Assembly (NCBI GenBank): GCA_964291445.2
Contig: OZ219862.1
Location: 930,001 to 994,000 of the forward strand
Source: JAPOXR01 sp964291445
Lineage (GTDB): Bacteria; Pseudomonadota; Alphaproteobacteria; Rhodobacterales; Rhodobacteraceae
Direction of reading: 5' to 3'
DNA length: 64,000 nt
Made by a program: the position numbers and the translations under genes. The notes beneath the pieces are model-generated. The model was not told the origin of the DNA. It did no database searches and worked only from the letters and a program-made list of their open reading frames with translations. Positions 16,961 through 25,276 of this stretch are shown in pieces (within the stretch, counting starts at the first letter, position 1; every line of letters starts with the position of its first letter).

Positions 16961-17862
16961 GATGCATCCTCGACCAGTATCCGGCAAAGCTCGGCAAAGC
17001 CGATGCCGCAATGCCTTGCCTGTTCGGGCGACAGCGATGTCGGTGTCATCCCGGGCTGGGTATTGATTTCCAGCAACGCCAACCCGTCGAGTCCCAGTGC
17101 CGGATCCCAGCGGAAGTCGGCGCGGCTGATGGATCGGCAACCGATCGACCCGTGGGCGGTCAGGGCAATGTCCAGGCAGGCATCATGGATCTGGCCCGGC
17201 AATTGCGCCGGCACGACATGCCGCGAGGCACCGACGGCATACTTGGAGTGATAGTCATACCATGAATCGGTTTCGATATCGGTCACGGTCAGCGCCCGAT
17301 CACCGAGGACGGTCACCGTGAGCTCACGACCGGCAACGAAGCGTTCGACGAGAACTTCCGGATATCGTGGATCATAGTCCCGAACCGGGCTATTGGCACC
17401 ATCCGGCACGATGACCACCCCGACCGAGGATCCTTCATTGATCGGCTTGACGACATAGGGTGGTTCGACCGGATGGCCATTGGCCAGCTCGGCGGTGTTG
17501 ACCGTCTTCCCGTCGGGGATCGGCAGACCGGCCTTCCCGAAACACTGCCGGGCCGCAACCTTGTCCATGGCGGTTGCCGAGGCACGGACACCGGAATGGG
17601 TATAGGGGATCTGCATCCATTCAAGCAGCCCCTGCACGCAGCCATCCTCGCCCCACTTGCCATGAAGGCCGTTGAAGACCGCGTCCGGGTCGATCTCGGA
17701 CAGCCTGTCGCAGAGGTCGAGTCCCGCATCGACCTCGATCACCGTATAACCGGCTTCCCGCAATGCCTCGCCACAGCGCTGACCCGAGACAAGCGATACC
17801 TCGCGCTCGGCCGACATGCCTCCCATCAGCACCGCGACACGGCGTGGCGTCCTGCTCGACAT
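16948..17862 (-). CDS. ddl: D-alanine--D-alanine ligase
   Basis: 304 residues of an ATP-grasp ligase that makes D-Ala-D-Ala for the peptidoglycan stem. The N-terminus VAVLMGGMSAEREVSLVSG carries the catalytic Glu. Later come PYVVKPINEGSSVGVVIV (ATP-grasp Lys region), VERFVAGRELTVTVLGDRAL and LLEINTQPGMTPTSLSP (metal-binding Asn and Glu). The length fits the short DdlB type typical of dcw clusters. ftsQ starts inside its 3' end and murB ends 45 bp upstream. Confidence 0.97.
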   Translation of the reverse strand: MSSRTPRRVAVLMGGMSAEREVSLVSGQRCGEALREAGYTVIEVDAGLDLCDRLSEIDPDAVFNGLHGKWGEDGCVQGLLEWMQIPYTHSGVRASATAMDKVAARQCFGKAGLPIPDGKTVNTAELANGHPVEPPYVVKPINEGSSVGVVIVPDGANSPVRDYDPRYPEVLVERFVAGRELTVTVLGDRALTVTDIETDSWYDYHSKYAVGASRHVVPAQLPGQIHDACLDIALTAHGSIGCRSISRADFRWDPALGLDGLALLEINTQPGMTPTSLSPEQARHCGIGFAELCRILVEDASCMR

Positions 17863-17907
17863 GCCTCACTCCACGTCACGTTCCGGACCACCGAAGGCAA
17901 TCCGAAC

Positions 17908-18879
17908 TCAACTTCGACCGGTTCCCGCTGTGTCCGGGGATTCAACTCCAAGCCGAAGCAACTCCCATTCTAGTTCAATTCCGGAGTTTTCCAAGACCCT
18001 TGCGCGGACCGCGTTTCCGAGTTGCTCGATTTCTGTTGCAGTTGCGCCACCCAGATTGACCAGGAAATTCGGATGTTTCGGGGAGACGCAGGCATTTCCG
18101 ATCCGCTGGCCCCGCATCCCGGCCGCGTCGATCAGCTTCCATGCCTTCAGATCGTGGTCGACATCCTCGGGGCCGGTCGACGATCTGCCGGACGGGTTTC
18201 TGAATGTCGAGCCAGCTGTCATGATCCGGGTGGGCTGCGTGCTGTCCCGGTGCGATATCTGCTCGGCCATTTTCCCGGCAAGATGGTCGGGGCGGCCTGG
18301 CGGGCCACGCAGCACCGCCTCGAGAATGACGCAACCCGCCGGCAGATTGCTGGTCCTGTAGCCAAACCCGATATCGTGGCCCTGCAGGACCCTGGTGCTG
18401 CCCTGCCTGGTCATCACCGTGACCTCCTGGCAGATATCCGCCATGTAGTTGCCGTAACACCCCGAATTCATGGCGACCGCGCCACCAATCGTGCCGGGGA
18501 TCGTGCGAAGAAACGTCATGTCCAGCCCGGCTTCGGCGGCCCTGGTCGCGACCCTGGCATCAAGGGCAGCCGCTCCGGCACGCACGCGCCCGCCGTCGAT
18601 GTCGATCCTGCCGAATTCCCGGCCCAGCCGGATCACCACCCCCGGGATCCCGCCATCACGCACGACCAGGTTGGAGCCGACCCCGAGGACGAAGACATCG
18701 ACATCCCGGTCCAGCTCGGCAAGGAAACCGGCAAGTTCCCCGCGGTGGCGCGGGCGAAAGAGCCATTCGGCCGGCCCGCCCACTCGCAACCAGGTCAGCT
18801 CGGCCATGCTCCTTCCGGCCGCCAGCCGTCCACCATAGCGGGGGCGCCACTCCCCGATATCGCGGGTCCGGTCATTCAC
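17908..18879 (-). CDS. murB: UDP-N-acetylenolpyruvoylglucosamine reductase MurB
   Basis: 323 residues from a GTG at 18879 that overlaps the murC stop by 4 bp (GTGA). An ATG at 19005 in this frame lies within murC and only adds unrelated residues. FAD-binding elements are LRVGGPAEWLFRP, VLGVGSNLVVRDGGIPGVV and TFLRTIPGTIGGAVAMNSGC. Catalytic-site elements are YRTSNLP, AGSTFRNPSG and SPKHPNFLVN. MurB reduces the enolpyruvyl group to lactyl with NADPH, yielding UDP-MurNAc for MurC. A tight overlap with murC implies coupled translation. Confidence 0.96.
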   Translation of the reverse strand: MNDRTRDIGEWRPRYGGRLAAGRSMAELTWLRVGGPAEWLFRPRHRGELAGFLAELDRDVDVFVLGVGSNLVVRDGGIPGVVIRLGREFGRIDIDGGRVRAGAAALDARVATRAAEAGLDMTFLRTIPGTIGGAVAMNSGCYGNYMADICQEVTVMTRQGSTRVLQGHDIGFGYRTSNLPAGCVILEAVLRGPPGRPDHLAGKMAEQISHRDSTQPTRIMTAGSTFRNPSGRSSTGPEDVDHDLKAWKLIDAAGMRGQRIGNACVSPKHPNFLVNLGGATATEIEQLGNAVRARVLENSGIELEWELLRLGVESPDTAGTGRS

Positions 18880-20339
18880 CCACTTGCCCCGGGGTCGCTT
18901 GCCGCCTCCGGCATGGCGGGGAGTGGCCAGGCCGCGCCACTTGCTGCCTCCAGCTTGGCGGGAAGTTCCTGGGCCCAGCCGCTGATGGAGCCGGCGCCCA
19001 TGCACAGGACCATGTCGCCCGGCCTGGCCATGCGGAGAACCAGCAACAGCAGGTCATCGAGGCCGGACAGGGCGTGGGCATGACGGTGGCCGAACCGCGC
19101 CAGTGCCTCGACCAGCGAATCACGGTCGATGCCGGGAATTGGATCCTCTCCGGCCGCGTAGACATCGGCGATCCCGACAATGTCCGCTTCCTTGAAGCAG
19201 GCGCAGAACTCCTCGAACAGGTTCGACAGCCGTGAAAACCGGTGCGGCTGGTGTATCGCCAGCACCCGGCCGCTGGTGACCTGGCGGGCCGCCCTGATCA
19301 CCGCTTCGATTTCGACCGGGTGATGGGCGTAATCATCGACGATGACGATGTCGTTCACTGTGCCGGTGGTGGTAAATCGCCGGCCGACTCCGGAAAACGA
19401 GGCCAGGCCCGCCCTGATCTCCGGCAGCTCCATTCCCAGCCCGCGCCCGACGGCGATGGCGGCCAACGCGTTCAGCACGTTGTGTTCTCCGGGGATTGAC
19501 AGGCGGCAATCCTCCAGCCTGGCATTCTCGGCCCGGAACACCACGTCAAACCTTACCTCGCCGCCCCCATGGCGCAAATCGACCGCCGACACATCTGCCT
19601 GGGCATTGAACCCGTAGGTGACGATCCGGCGGTCGGTGGTCCGTCCCACCAACATCTGCACCTCGGGATGATCGGTGCAGCAGACGGCAAAGCCGTAGAA
19701 GGGCACATTGGCCAGGAACGAGGCGAATGCATTCCTGAGTCCATCGAAATCGCCGTAATGGTCGAGATGCTCCGGATCGATATTGGTCACCACGGCCACC
19801 GTGGCTGGAAGTTTCACGAAAGTGCCATCGCTTTCATCGGCCTCGACCACCATCCAGTCGCCCGAGCCTGGCCGCGCATTGGATTCATAGGCGGTGATGA
19901 TGCCGCCATTGACCACGGTCGGATCATAGCCGCCGTGATCGAGCAGGGTCGCAACCAGCGTGGTGGTCGTGGTCTTGCCATGGGTGCCGGCCACCGCCAC
20001 ATTCGATTTGAGCCGCATCAGCTCGGCAAGCATCTCCGCTCGCCTCACCACCGGAAGTCCCAGCCGGCGAGCCCTGACAAATTCGGGATTGGTGTCCCTG
20101 ATGGCCGATGACAGCACCACGACATCGGAGCCGGTCACATTGGCTGCATCCTGGCCGATGAAAATCCGAGCGCCCAGCCTCGACAGCCTCCTGGTGATCC
20201 TGGTCTCGACAAGATCGGAGCCCTGGACCTGGTATCCGTGGTTGATCAGCAACTCGGCAATGCCCGACATGCCGATGCCGCCGATGCCGACGAAATGCAC
20301 CGGGCCAAGCTGCAATGGGAGCCTGGTCGACCGGCTCAC
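18876..20339 (-). CDS. murC: UDP-N-acetylmuramate--L-alanine ligase MurC
   Basis: 487 residues from a GTG at 20339 that overlaps the murG stop by 4 bp. An in-frame ATG at 20558 is inside murG and gives 73 non-homologous residues. The N-terminal Rossmann segment is VHFVGIGGIGMSGIAELL, the ATP P-loop is GTHGKTTTTTLVA, and downstream family blocks include MVVEADESDGTFVKL, TNIDPEHLDHYGDF, IPGEHNVLNALAAIA and DDYAHHPVEIEA. It adds L-Ala to UDP-MurNAc in the cytoplasm. The chain of GTG starts (murC, murB) placed in overlaps suggests expression is set by coupling to murG. Confidence 0.96.
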   Translation of the reverse strand: MSRSTRLPLQLGPVHFVGIGGIGMSGIAELLINHGYQVQGSDLVETRITRRLSRLGARIFIGQDAANVTGSDVVVLSSAIRDTNPEFVRARRLGLPVVRRAEMLAELMRLKSNVAVAGTHGKTTTTTLVATLLDHGGYDPTVVNGGIITAYESNARPGSGDWMVVEADESDGTFVKLPATVAVVTNIDPEHLDHYGDFDGLRNAFASFLANVPFYGFAVCCTDHPEVQMLVGRTTDRRIVTYGFNAQADVSAVDLRHGGGEVRFDVVFRAENARLEDCRLSIPGEHNVLNALAAIAVGRGLGMELPEIRAGLASFSGVGRRFTTTGTVNDIVIVDDYAHHPVEIEAVIRAARQVTSGRVLAIHQPHRFSRLSNLFEEFCACFKEADIVGIADVYAAGEDPIPGIDRDSLVEALARFGHRHAHALSGLDDLLLLVLRMARPGDMVLCMGAGSISGWAQELPAKLEAASGAAWPLPAMPEAASDPGASG

Positions 20340-21445
20340 ATCACCGCTCCCGCATGTGCCAGCCTGCCGACCAGATCCGCCAGCTTGCAGGTGGCGTCGG
20401 GATGCGCCACCTTGCGGGCGGCGCTGGCCATTGCCGCTGCCCTGGCCGGGTCGGACAGGATCCCGGCAATGGATTTGGACAGCAAATCGGCAGAGATTTC
20501 GCCTTCGGTCACCTGCATCGCGGCGCCAGCTTCGACCAGGCCTGCGGCATTGGCACACTGGTGATCATTGGCGGCGGCGGCAAATGGGATCAGGATCGAC
20601 GGCCTGCCGATGGACGCGATCTCGGCGACGGCTGACGCACCGGCCCTGGAAATGATCAGCTGTGACGCCGCGATCCGGTCAGGTACATCGTCGAAAAACG
20701 GACGGACCTCGCAGGATATCCCGGCCTCGCGCAAGTAGCGCTCGACCGTCGATTGCTGGCACTTGCCGACCTGCTGACAGACATGGATGCGGCTGGCCAG
20801 CGCCTCTGGCAGCCGCGAGAGGGCGGCCGGGACATAGGAATCAAGTATCCGTGCACCCTGGCTGCCACCCAGGACCAGGATCCTGACCTGCCCGTCCGAT
20901 GGCCAGGCAAAGGACGACTCCGACCTGGCAATGACGTCGGCCCGAACCGGGTTGCCCGTGTCGACCGACACCACCCTCCCCGGCAGGTCGGTGGCCACGG
21001 CACCGCAGGCCACGACATCGACCCGGCGGGCGAGAAGGCGGTTTGCCTTGCCGAGAATTCCATTCTGCTCGTGAATCAGTCGCGGCACGCCGGCCAGCCA
21101 TGCCGCGATCATCGGCGGGAATGCCGGATAGCCGCCGAACCCGGCCATCACCGATGGCCGCAGACGCCGCACCGTCATCCACGAGGTGAGGATCCCGGTT
21201 GCAATCATGAAGGGCGAAGCGATCCTCGACACCGCGCCGCCCCTGGCATAGGTGGCGGATGGAATTCGGCGAATATGGATGTTCTCTGGAAATCCGCCGA
21301 CGAAACGCATGCCGCGCCGGTCGGTCCACAATTCGACTCCCCAGCCCCGCTCCAGCATCTCCTCGCCAAGAGCCTGCGCCGGAAAGATGTGGCCCCCGGT
21401 GCCTCCGGCAGCCATGATCAGCAATCTCGATTCTTCTGGAGACAT
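20336..21445 (-). CDS. murG: UDP-N-acetylglucosamine--lipid-I transferase MurG
   Basis: 369 residues of a GT-B fold transferase that converts lipid I to lipid II on the cytoplasmic face of the membrane. The acceptor loop AAGGTGGHIFPA is near residues 12-23, HEQNGILGKANRLL is the second family block, and VLGGSQGARILD and ISRAGASAVAEIASIGRPSI form the donor-binding half. ftsW ends 9 bp upstream and murC overlaps by 4 bp. The standard ATG is preceded by TTCTGG-type spacing with a weak ribosome site, which fits coupling to ftsW. Confidence 0.97.
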   Translation of the reverse strand: MSPEESRLLIMAAGGTGGHIFPAQALGEEMLERGWGVELWTDRRGMRFVGGFPENIHIRRIPSATYARGGAVSRIASPFMIATGILTSWMTVRRLRPSVMAGFGGYPAFPPMIAAWLAGVPRLIHEQNGILGKANRLLARRVDVVACGAVATDLPGRVVSVDTGNPVRADVIARSESSFAWPSDGQVRILVLGGSQGARILDSYVPAALSRLPEALASRIHVCQQVGKCQQSTVERYLREAGISCEVRPFFDDVPDRIAASQLIISRAGASAVAEIASIGRPSILIPFAAAANDHQCANAAGLVEAGAAMQVTEGEISADLLSKSIAGILSDPARAAAMASAARKVAHPDATCKLADLVGRLAHAGAVM

Positions 21446-21454
21446 GTTCGGCGG

Positions 21455-22624
21455 TCACCTCGGGGACCAGTAACCTCCAGACTCTTCCTGGACATCGGCA
21501 TTTTCCTTTCTGGTCAGCGCCAGCAGGATCCCAAGCATGATCCCGACCGAGATCACCGATGATCCGCCATAGGACACGAATGGCAGCGTAAGTCCCTTGG
21601 CCGGCAAGACGCCGATGGAGACGCCGATATTGATGAATGCCTGTATTCCGAACAGCATGGCCAGGCCCGTTCCCGCCAGCCGCTTGAAGGAATTCACCTC
21701 GTTCGACAGCACCCACAGTGACCTGACCGACACGAAGGCGAACAGGAAGACGACCAGCAATACCAGGATCAGCCCGTACTCCTCGGCTCCCACGGAAATG
21801 ATGAAGTCCGTATGCGCGTCGGGCAGCAGGTACTTGATCGAGCCCTCGGCAACGCCGGATCCGAACAAACCGCCCTTCTGAACGGCGGAGATCGAGTATT
21901 CGAGTTGCGAAAACGGATCAACGGTGCCGGCGGCGAATGCGTCGATCCTGCCGGCAAAGTGCTCCGACCACTGATAGGCGACCAGGCCGGCCAGGGCCAG
22001 CAGGGCCGCGATACCGGCCAGAACAAGCACCGTAGCGCCGGAGGCATAGTACATGACGACCCAGGAAAACAGCACCAGCGCTGCCTGGCCAAAATCGGGC
22101 TGCATGGCCAGGGCAAACGCCAACGCGGTGGCGATCACGGCCGAAATCAACACGCCAGGGGGACCGCCACGATGAAGCGCCCCGGACATGAACCAGGCGG
22201 CCACGACGATGAAGCCGGGTTTCACGAACTCCGATGGCTGCACCGACCCGAAGCCAAGCGCAAACCATCGCACCGCCCCCTTGCCGAAATCAGTCCCGAA
22301 GAATGGCAGGAGAGCAATGCCGATCACCGCGATGGCAAACACCCCGAAGCCGAGCCGCCGCACATACCTGACCGGCAAGGCCGATATCGCGACCATGATC
22401 AGCAGCGCCACCGCACCGAACACGCTCTGCTTGATCACGTGGCTGAAGGTGCCGGCCCCGGTTCTCTCGGCGATTGCCGGCGAGGATGCCATGCCGAGCA
22501 ACAATCCGATCAGGTATAGCCCGAACACCGCAATGAGGACGTAGTGATCAACGGCCTGGCTCCACCGGGACACGATGGGAACCGGCGGACGCGCCGGGCC
22601 GAAGCCATGAATCGCTTCAGTCAT
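21455..22624 (-). CDS. ftsW: SEDS peptidoglycan glycosyltransferase FtsW
   Basis: 389 residues from the ATG at 22624 (MTEAIHGFGPARPP). The frame is open to 22762, but the added residues have no homologue-like character and would cover the repeat region behind murD. Ten membrane segments are apparent, with SEDS blocks VRWFALGFGSVQPSEFVKPG (about 150), FVSYGGSSVISVGIMLG near the C-terminus and GSGVAEGSIKYLLPDAHTDF in the large periplasmic loop. FtsW polymerises lipid II at the septum in complex with FtsI, which is encoded upstream in the same cluster. Confidence 0.96.
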   Translation of the reverse strand: MTEAIHGFGPARPPVPIVSRWSQAVDHYVLIAVFGLYLIGLLLGMASSPAIAERTGAGTFSHVIKQSVFGAVALLIMVAISALPVRYVRRLGFGVFAIAVIGIALLPFFGTDFGKGAVRWFALGFGSVQPSEFVKPGFIVVAAWFMSGALHRGGPPGVLISAVIATALAFALAMQPDFGQAALVLFSWVVMYYASGATVLVLAGIAALLALAGLVAYQWSEHFAGRIDAFAAGTVDPFSQLEYSISAVQKGGLFGSGVAEGSIKYLLPDAHTDFIISVGAEEYGLILVLLVVFLFAFVSVRSLWVLSNEVNSFKRLAGTGLAMLFGIQAFINIGVSIGVLPAKGLTLPFVSYGGSSVISVGIMLGILLALTRKENADVQEESGGYWSPR

Positions 22625-22728
22625 GCATCTGGCCTGTGTCTGCTCGAATTCTCGACTCTTCCGGTCGACTGACGGCAAAAATACACCATCGGTGCAGATT
22701 GTATAGCTGGAATCTTGCCCGGGCCCGA

Positions 22729-22776
22729 ACACGGGATGGCAGCATCGTTGCAGGACGGACACGGGATGGCAGCATC
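22729..22776. repeat. Two 18-bp direct repeats 30 bp apart at the murD 3' end
   Basis: The sequence ACACGGGATGGCAGCATC occurs at 22729-22746 and again at 22759-22776. The second copy covers two bases of the murD stop codon. It looks like a slippage duplication in the 150-bp murD-ftsW spacer, the widest gap in this part of the cluster. No function is evident. Confidence 0.7.
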
Positions 22777-24184
22777 ATTTCGGGGTCGGGTCCGGCGACA
22801 GTTTGGTGGCCAGGTCCCGGAAATGCGAGCCCCGGGCCTCGAAATCGCGATATTGATCGAAACTGGCGGCGGCCGGCGACAGGAGGATGGTATCACCGGG
22901 GGCGCTGTCGCCGATTGCCGCCCAGACCGCCCGCTCGAGGTCACCGCAGACCAGGTGGTCCACCCCGGCCAGCTGCCCGGCGAAATCCCTGGCCGACGCC
23001 CCGATCAAGTATGCCTTTTCGACATTGGCCAGCGATCCGGTACCAGCCAGCACCGACAGGCCGCCAGCCTTGCCCTGCCCGCCTGCAATCCATCGAATGC
23101 GGGAAAAGGCGTTCAATGCCATGGCCGCGCTTTCGCAATTGGTGGCCTTCGAGTCATTGACCCAGAGGACGCCGCCGAAGGTGCCCAGCACCTGCATCCG
23201 GTGCGGCAAGCCGGGAAACGTCTCCAGGGCTGGCTCCGGATCATCGATCTGTACGCCCAGCCCCTGGCAGGCGAGGCAGGCGGCAGCGGAATTCTGGGCG
23301 TTGTGCCGGCCCCGCAGGTTCGGACACCCGTCCAGCTTCGTCACCCTGGTCCTGGCGCCTTGCGAATACTCGGTGAAGGAGTGGTCTCCGATAACGGCAT
23401 GGCGACTGGTCCCGGACGGCGGCGACGAGGAAAGGCTGGCGATGTCGCAGGCCCCGGCACGGCTGCCGATCCAGGATGCCAGGTAGCGGCCCTCCGTCTG
23501 ATCGGTTCCGATCACCGCGGCACCGAGGCTCGGGCCGTCGAACAGCCGCTGCTTGGCGGCAAAATAGCCGCCAACCCCGCCATGGCGGTCGACGTGATCC
23601 GGTGAAAAGTTCAGGAACACCGCCACATCCGGATCGAGCTGGTGGGCAAGTTCGGCCTGGTAGGACGAGATCTCCAGCACCACGTAATCGCTGCCGGGTT
23701 GCATCTCCAGCACCGGCTTGCCGATATTGCCCGCCAGTTCGGCAGTGGCACCGGTCGAGACCAGCAGGTGGTGAATCAGCGCCGAGGTGGTCGACTTCCC
23801 GTTCGACCCGGTCACCGCCGCGATGACCGGCGGGGCTTTCGGTCGGCCCTCGCCCCTGCCGATCGAGGCAAAGAACAGGCCGATGTCGTTGGTCAGTTTC
23901 ACCCCGGCGGCGAGCGCCCGGGCGATGGTCCGGCCCGGCTTCGGATAGAGGACGGGCACGCCGGGAGACACCACCAGGGTGTGGATGCGGCCGGATTCGA
24001 AGCCGTCATCCGGGCAGGTCAGGCCAATCCCGTCCTGTTCGGCCTGTCTGCGCACCGCCTCGTCATCATCCCATCCGACGGCATCGGCACCGCTTTCCAG
24101 GAGCGCCCTGATCGTGGCACGCCCGGACCGCCCCAGCCCGAGCACCAGGTATCGCCTGCCGGACACGCCGTCGAGCCGCAGCAT
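22775..24184 (-). CDS. murD: UDP-N-acetylmuramoylalanine--D-glutamate ligase MurD
   Basis: 469 residues. The N-terminal Rossmann-like motif is YLVLGLGRSGRATIRALL, the P-loop is VTGSNGKSTTSALIHHLL, and further family blocks are VLEISSYQAELAHQLDPDVA, FLNFSPDHVDRHGG and VLWVNDSKATNCESAAMAL. It adds D-Glu to UDP-MurNAc-L-Ala. It begins 6 bp after mraY. The tail SPDPTPK ends beside the small direct repeat. Confidence 0.97.
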   Translation of the reverse strand: MLRLDGVSGRRYLVLGLGRSGRATIRALLESGADAVGWDDDEAVRRQAEQDGIGLTCPDDGFESGRIHTLVVSPGVPVLYPKPGRTIARALAAGVKLTNDIGLFFASIGRGEGRPKAPPVIAAVTGSNGKSTTSALIHHLLVSTGATAELAGNIGKPVLEMQPGSDYVVLEISSYQAELAHQLDPDVAVFLNFSPDHVDRHGGVGGYFAAKQRLFDGPSLGAAVIGTDQTEGRYLASWIGSRAGACDIASLSSSPPSGTSRHAVIGDHSFTEYSQGARTRVTKLDGCPNLRGRHNAQNSAAACLACQGLGVQIDDPEPALETFPGLPHRMQVLGTFGGVLWVNDSKATNCESAAMALNAFSRIRWIAGGQGKAGGLSVLAGTGSLANVEKAYLIGASARDFAGQLAGVDHLVCGDLERAVWAAIGDSAPGDTILLSPAAASFDQYRDFEARGSHFRDLATKLSPDPTPK

Positions 24185-24190
24185 GGCCCG

Positions 24191-25276
24191 CTACCTCACC
24201 TTGAGGGTTGCCAGGCCCACCAGGGCCAGGATGAGCGCGATGATCCAGAACCTGATGACAATCTGTGCCTCCGGCCAGCCGCGCTTTTCGAAATGATGGT
24301 GGATCGGCGCCATCAGGAACACCCGCTTGCCGGTGGCCTTGAAATACAGGACCTGGATGATCACGCTGAGCGCCTCGACGACGAACAGCCCGCCGATGAT
24401 GGCCAGCACGACTTCGTGCTTGGTGGCGACGGCGATGGCACCGACCGCACCGCCCAGCGCCAGCGACCCGGTATCGCCCATGAACACCGCTGCCGGCGGG
24501 GCATTGTACCAGAGGAAGCCGAGCCCGCCCCCGATCAACCCGGCGGCAAAGACCAGCAATTCCCCGGTCCCCGGGACATAGTGCACATCCAGGTAGTTGG
24601 TGAAATCGACCCGGCCGACCGCATAGGCAATGATTCCCAGGGCGGCGGCGGTGATCATCACCGGCATGATGGCCAGCCCGTCAAGGCCGTCGGTCAGGTT
24701 GACGGAATTGGCCGAGCCTACGATGACGAAGACGGCAAAAGGCAGGAAGAACAACCCCAGGTCAACCAGGATGTCCTTGAAGACCGGAAACGCGACCGCG
24801 CCGGCCAGCGGTTCCGGATGGATCTGCATGGCGGCGATGCTGGCCAGCAGGGCAATGATCAGCCCGGTGGCAAACCTGATTCGCCCCGGGACCCCCCTGG
24901 CCGAGTTTGACGACACCTTGCGGTAGTCATCGATCATCCCGACGGCGCCGAAGCCGATGGTGACGAACAGCACCATCCAGATATAGGGATTGTCCAACCG
25001 CGCCCACAGCAGCGTTGAGATCAGCAGAGCGCCGATGATGAGCACGCCGCCCATGGTCGGGGTGCCGGCCTTGACCAGCTTGTGCGACTCTGGACCGTCC
25101 TCGCGGATGGGCTGGCCGTTCTTCTGCCGCTCCCGGAGCCAATTGATGAGCGGGCGGCCGAAAATGAAGCCGATCAGCAAGGCGGTAACCAGGGCACCGC
25201 TGGCCCGGAAGGTGATATAGCGAAACAGGTTGAAGAAGTCGCCACCATCGGAAAATCCACTCAGATAATGCAGCAT
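24191..25276 (-). CDS. mraY: Phospho-N-acetylmuramoyl-pentapeptide-transferase MraY
   Basis: 361 residues and ten membrane segments. MraY transfers phospho-MurNAc-pentapeptide to undecaprenyl phosphate to make lipid I. Family blocks seen are KAGTPTMGGVLI, the DDYRK active-site segment (about 115-120), NSVNLTDGLDGLA with catalytic Asp, FMGDTGSLALGGA and the HHHFEKRGWPE motif near the end. The first base of its ATG is the last base of the murF stop (TAATG). Confidence 0.98.
   Translation of the reverse strand: MLHYLSGFSDGGDFFNLFRYITFRASGALVTALLIGFIFGRPLINWLRERQKNGQPIREDGPESHKLVKAGTPTMGGVLIIGALLISTLLWARLDNPYIWMVLFVTIGFGAVGMIDDYRKVSSNSARGVPGRIRFATGLIIALLASIAAMQIHPEPLAGAVAFPVFKDILVDLGLFFLPFAVFVIVGSANSVNLTDGLDGLAIMPVMITAAALGIIAYAVGRVDFTNYLDVHYVPGTGELLVFAAGLIGGGLGFLWYNAPPAAVFMGDTGSLALGGAVGAIAVATKHEVVLAIIGGLFVVEALSVIIQVLYFKATGKRVFLMAPIHHHFEKRGWPEAQIVIRFWIIALILALVGLATLKVR

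Noticed and set aside
24191..24910. Gln/Asp/His-rich plus-strand frame across mraY and murD
   Set aside because: Antisense composition artefact of hydrophobic mraY codons. mraY and murD motifs are complete on the minus strand.
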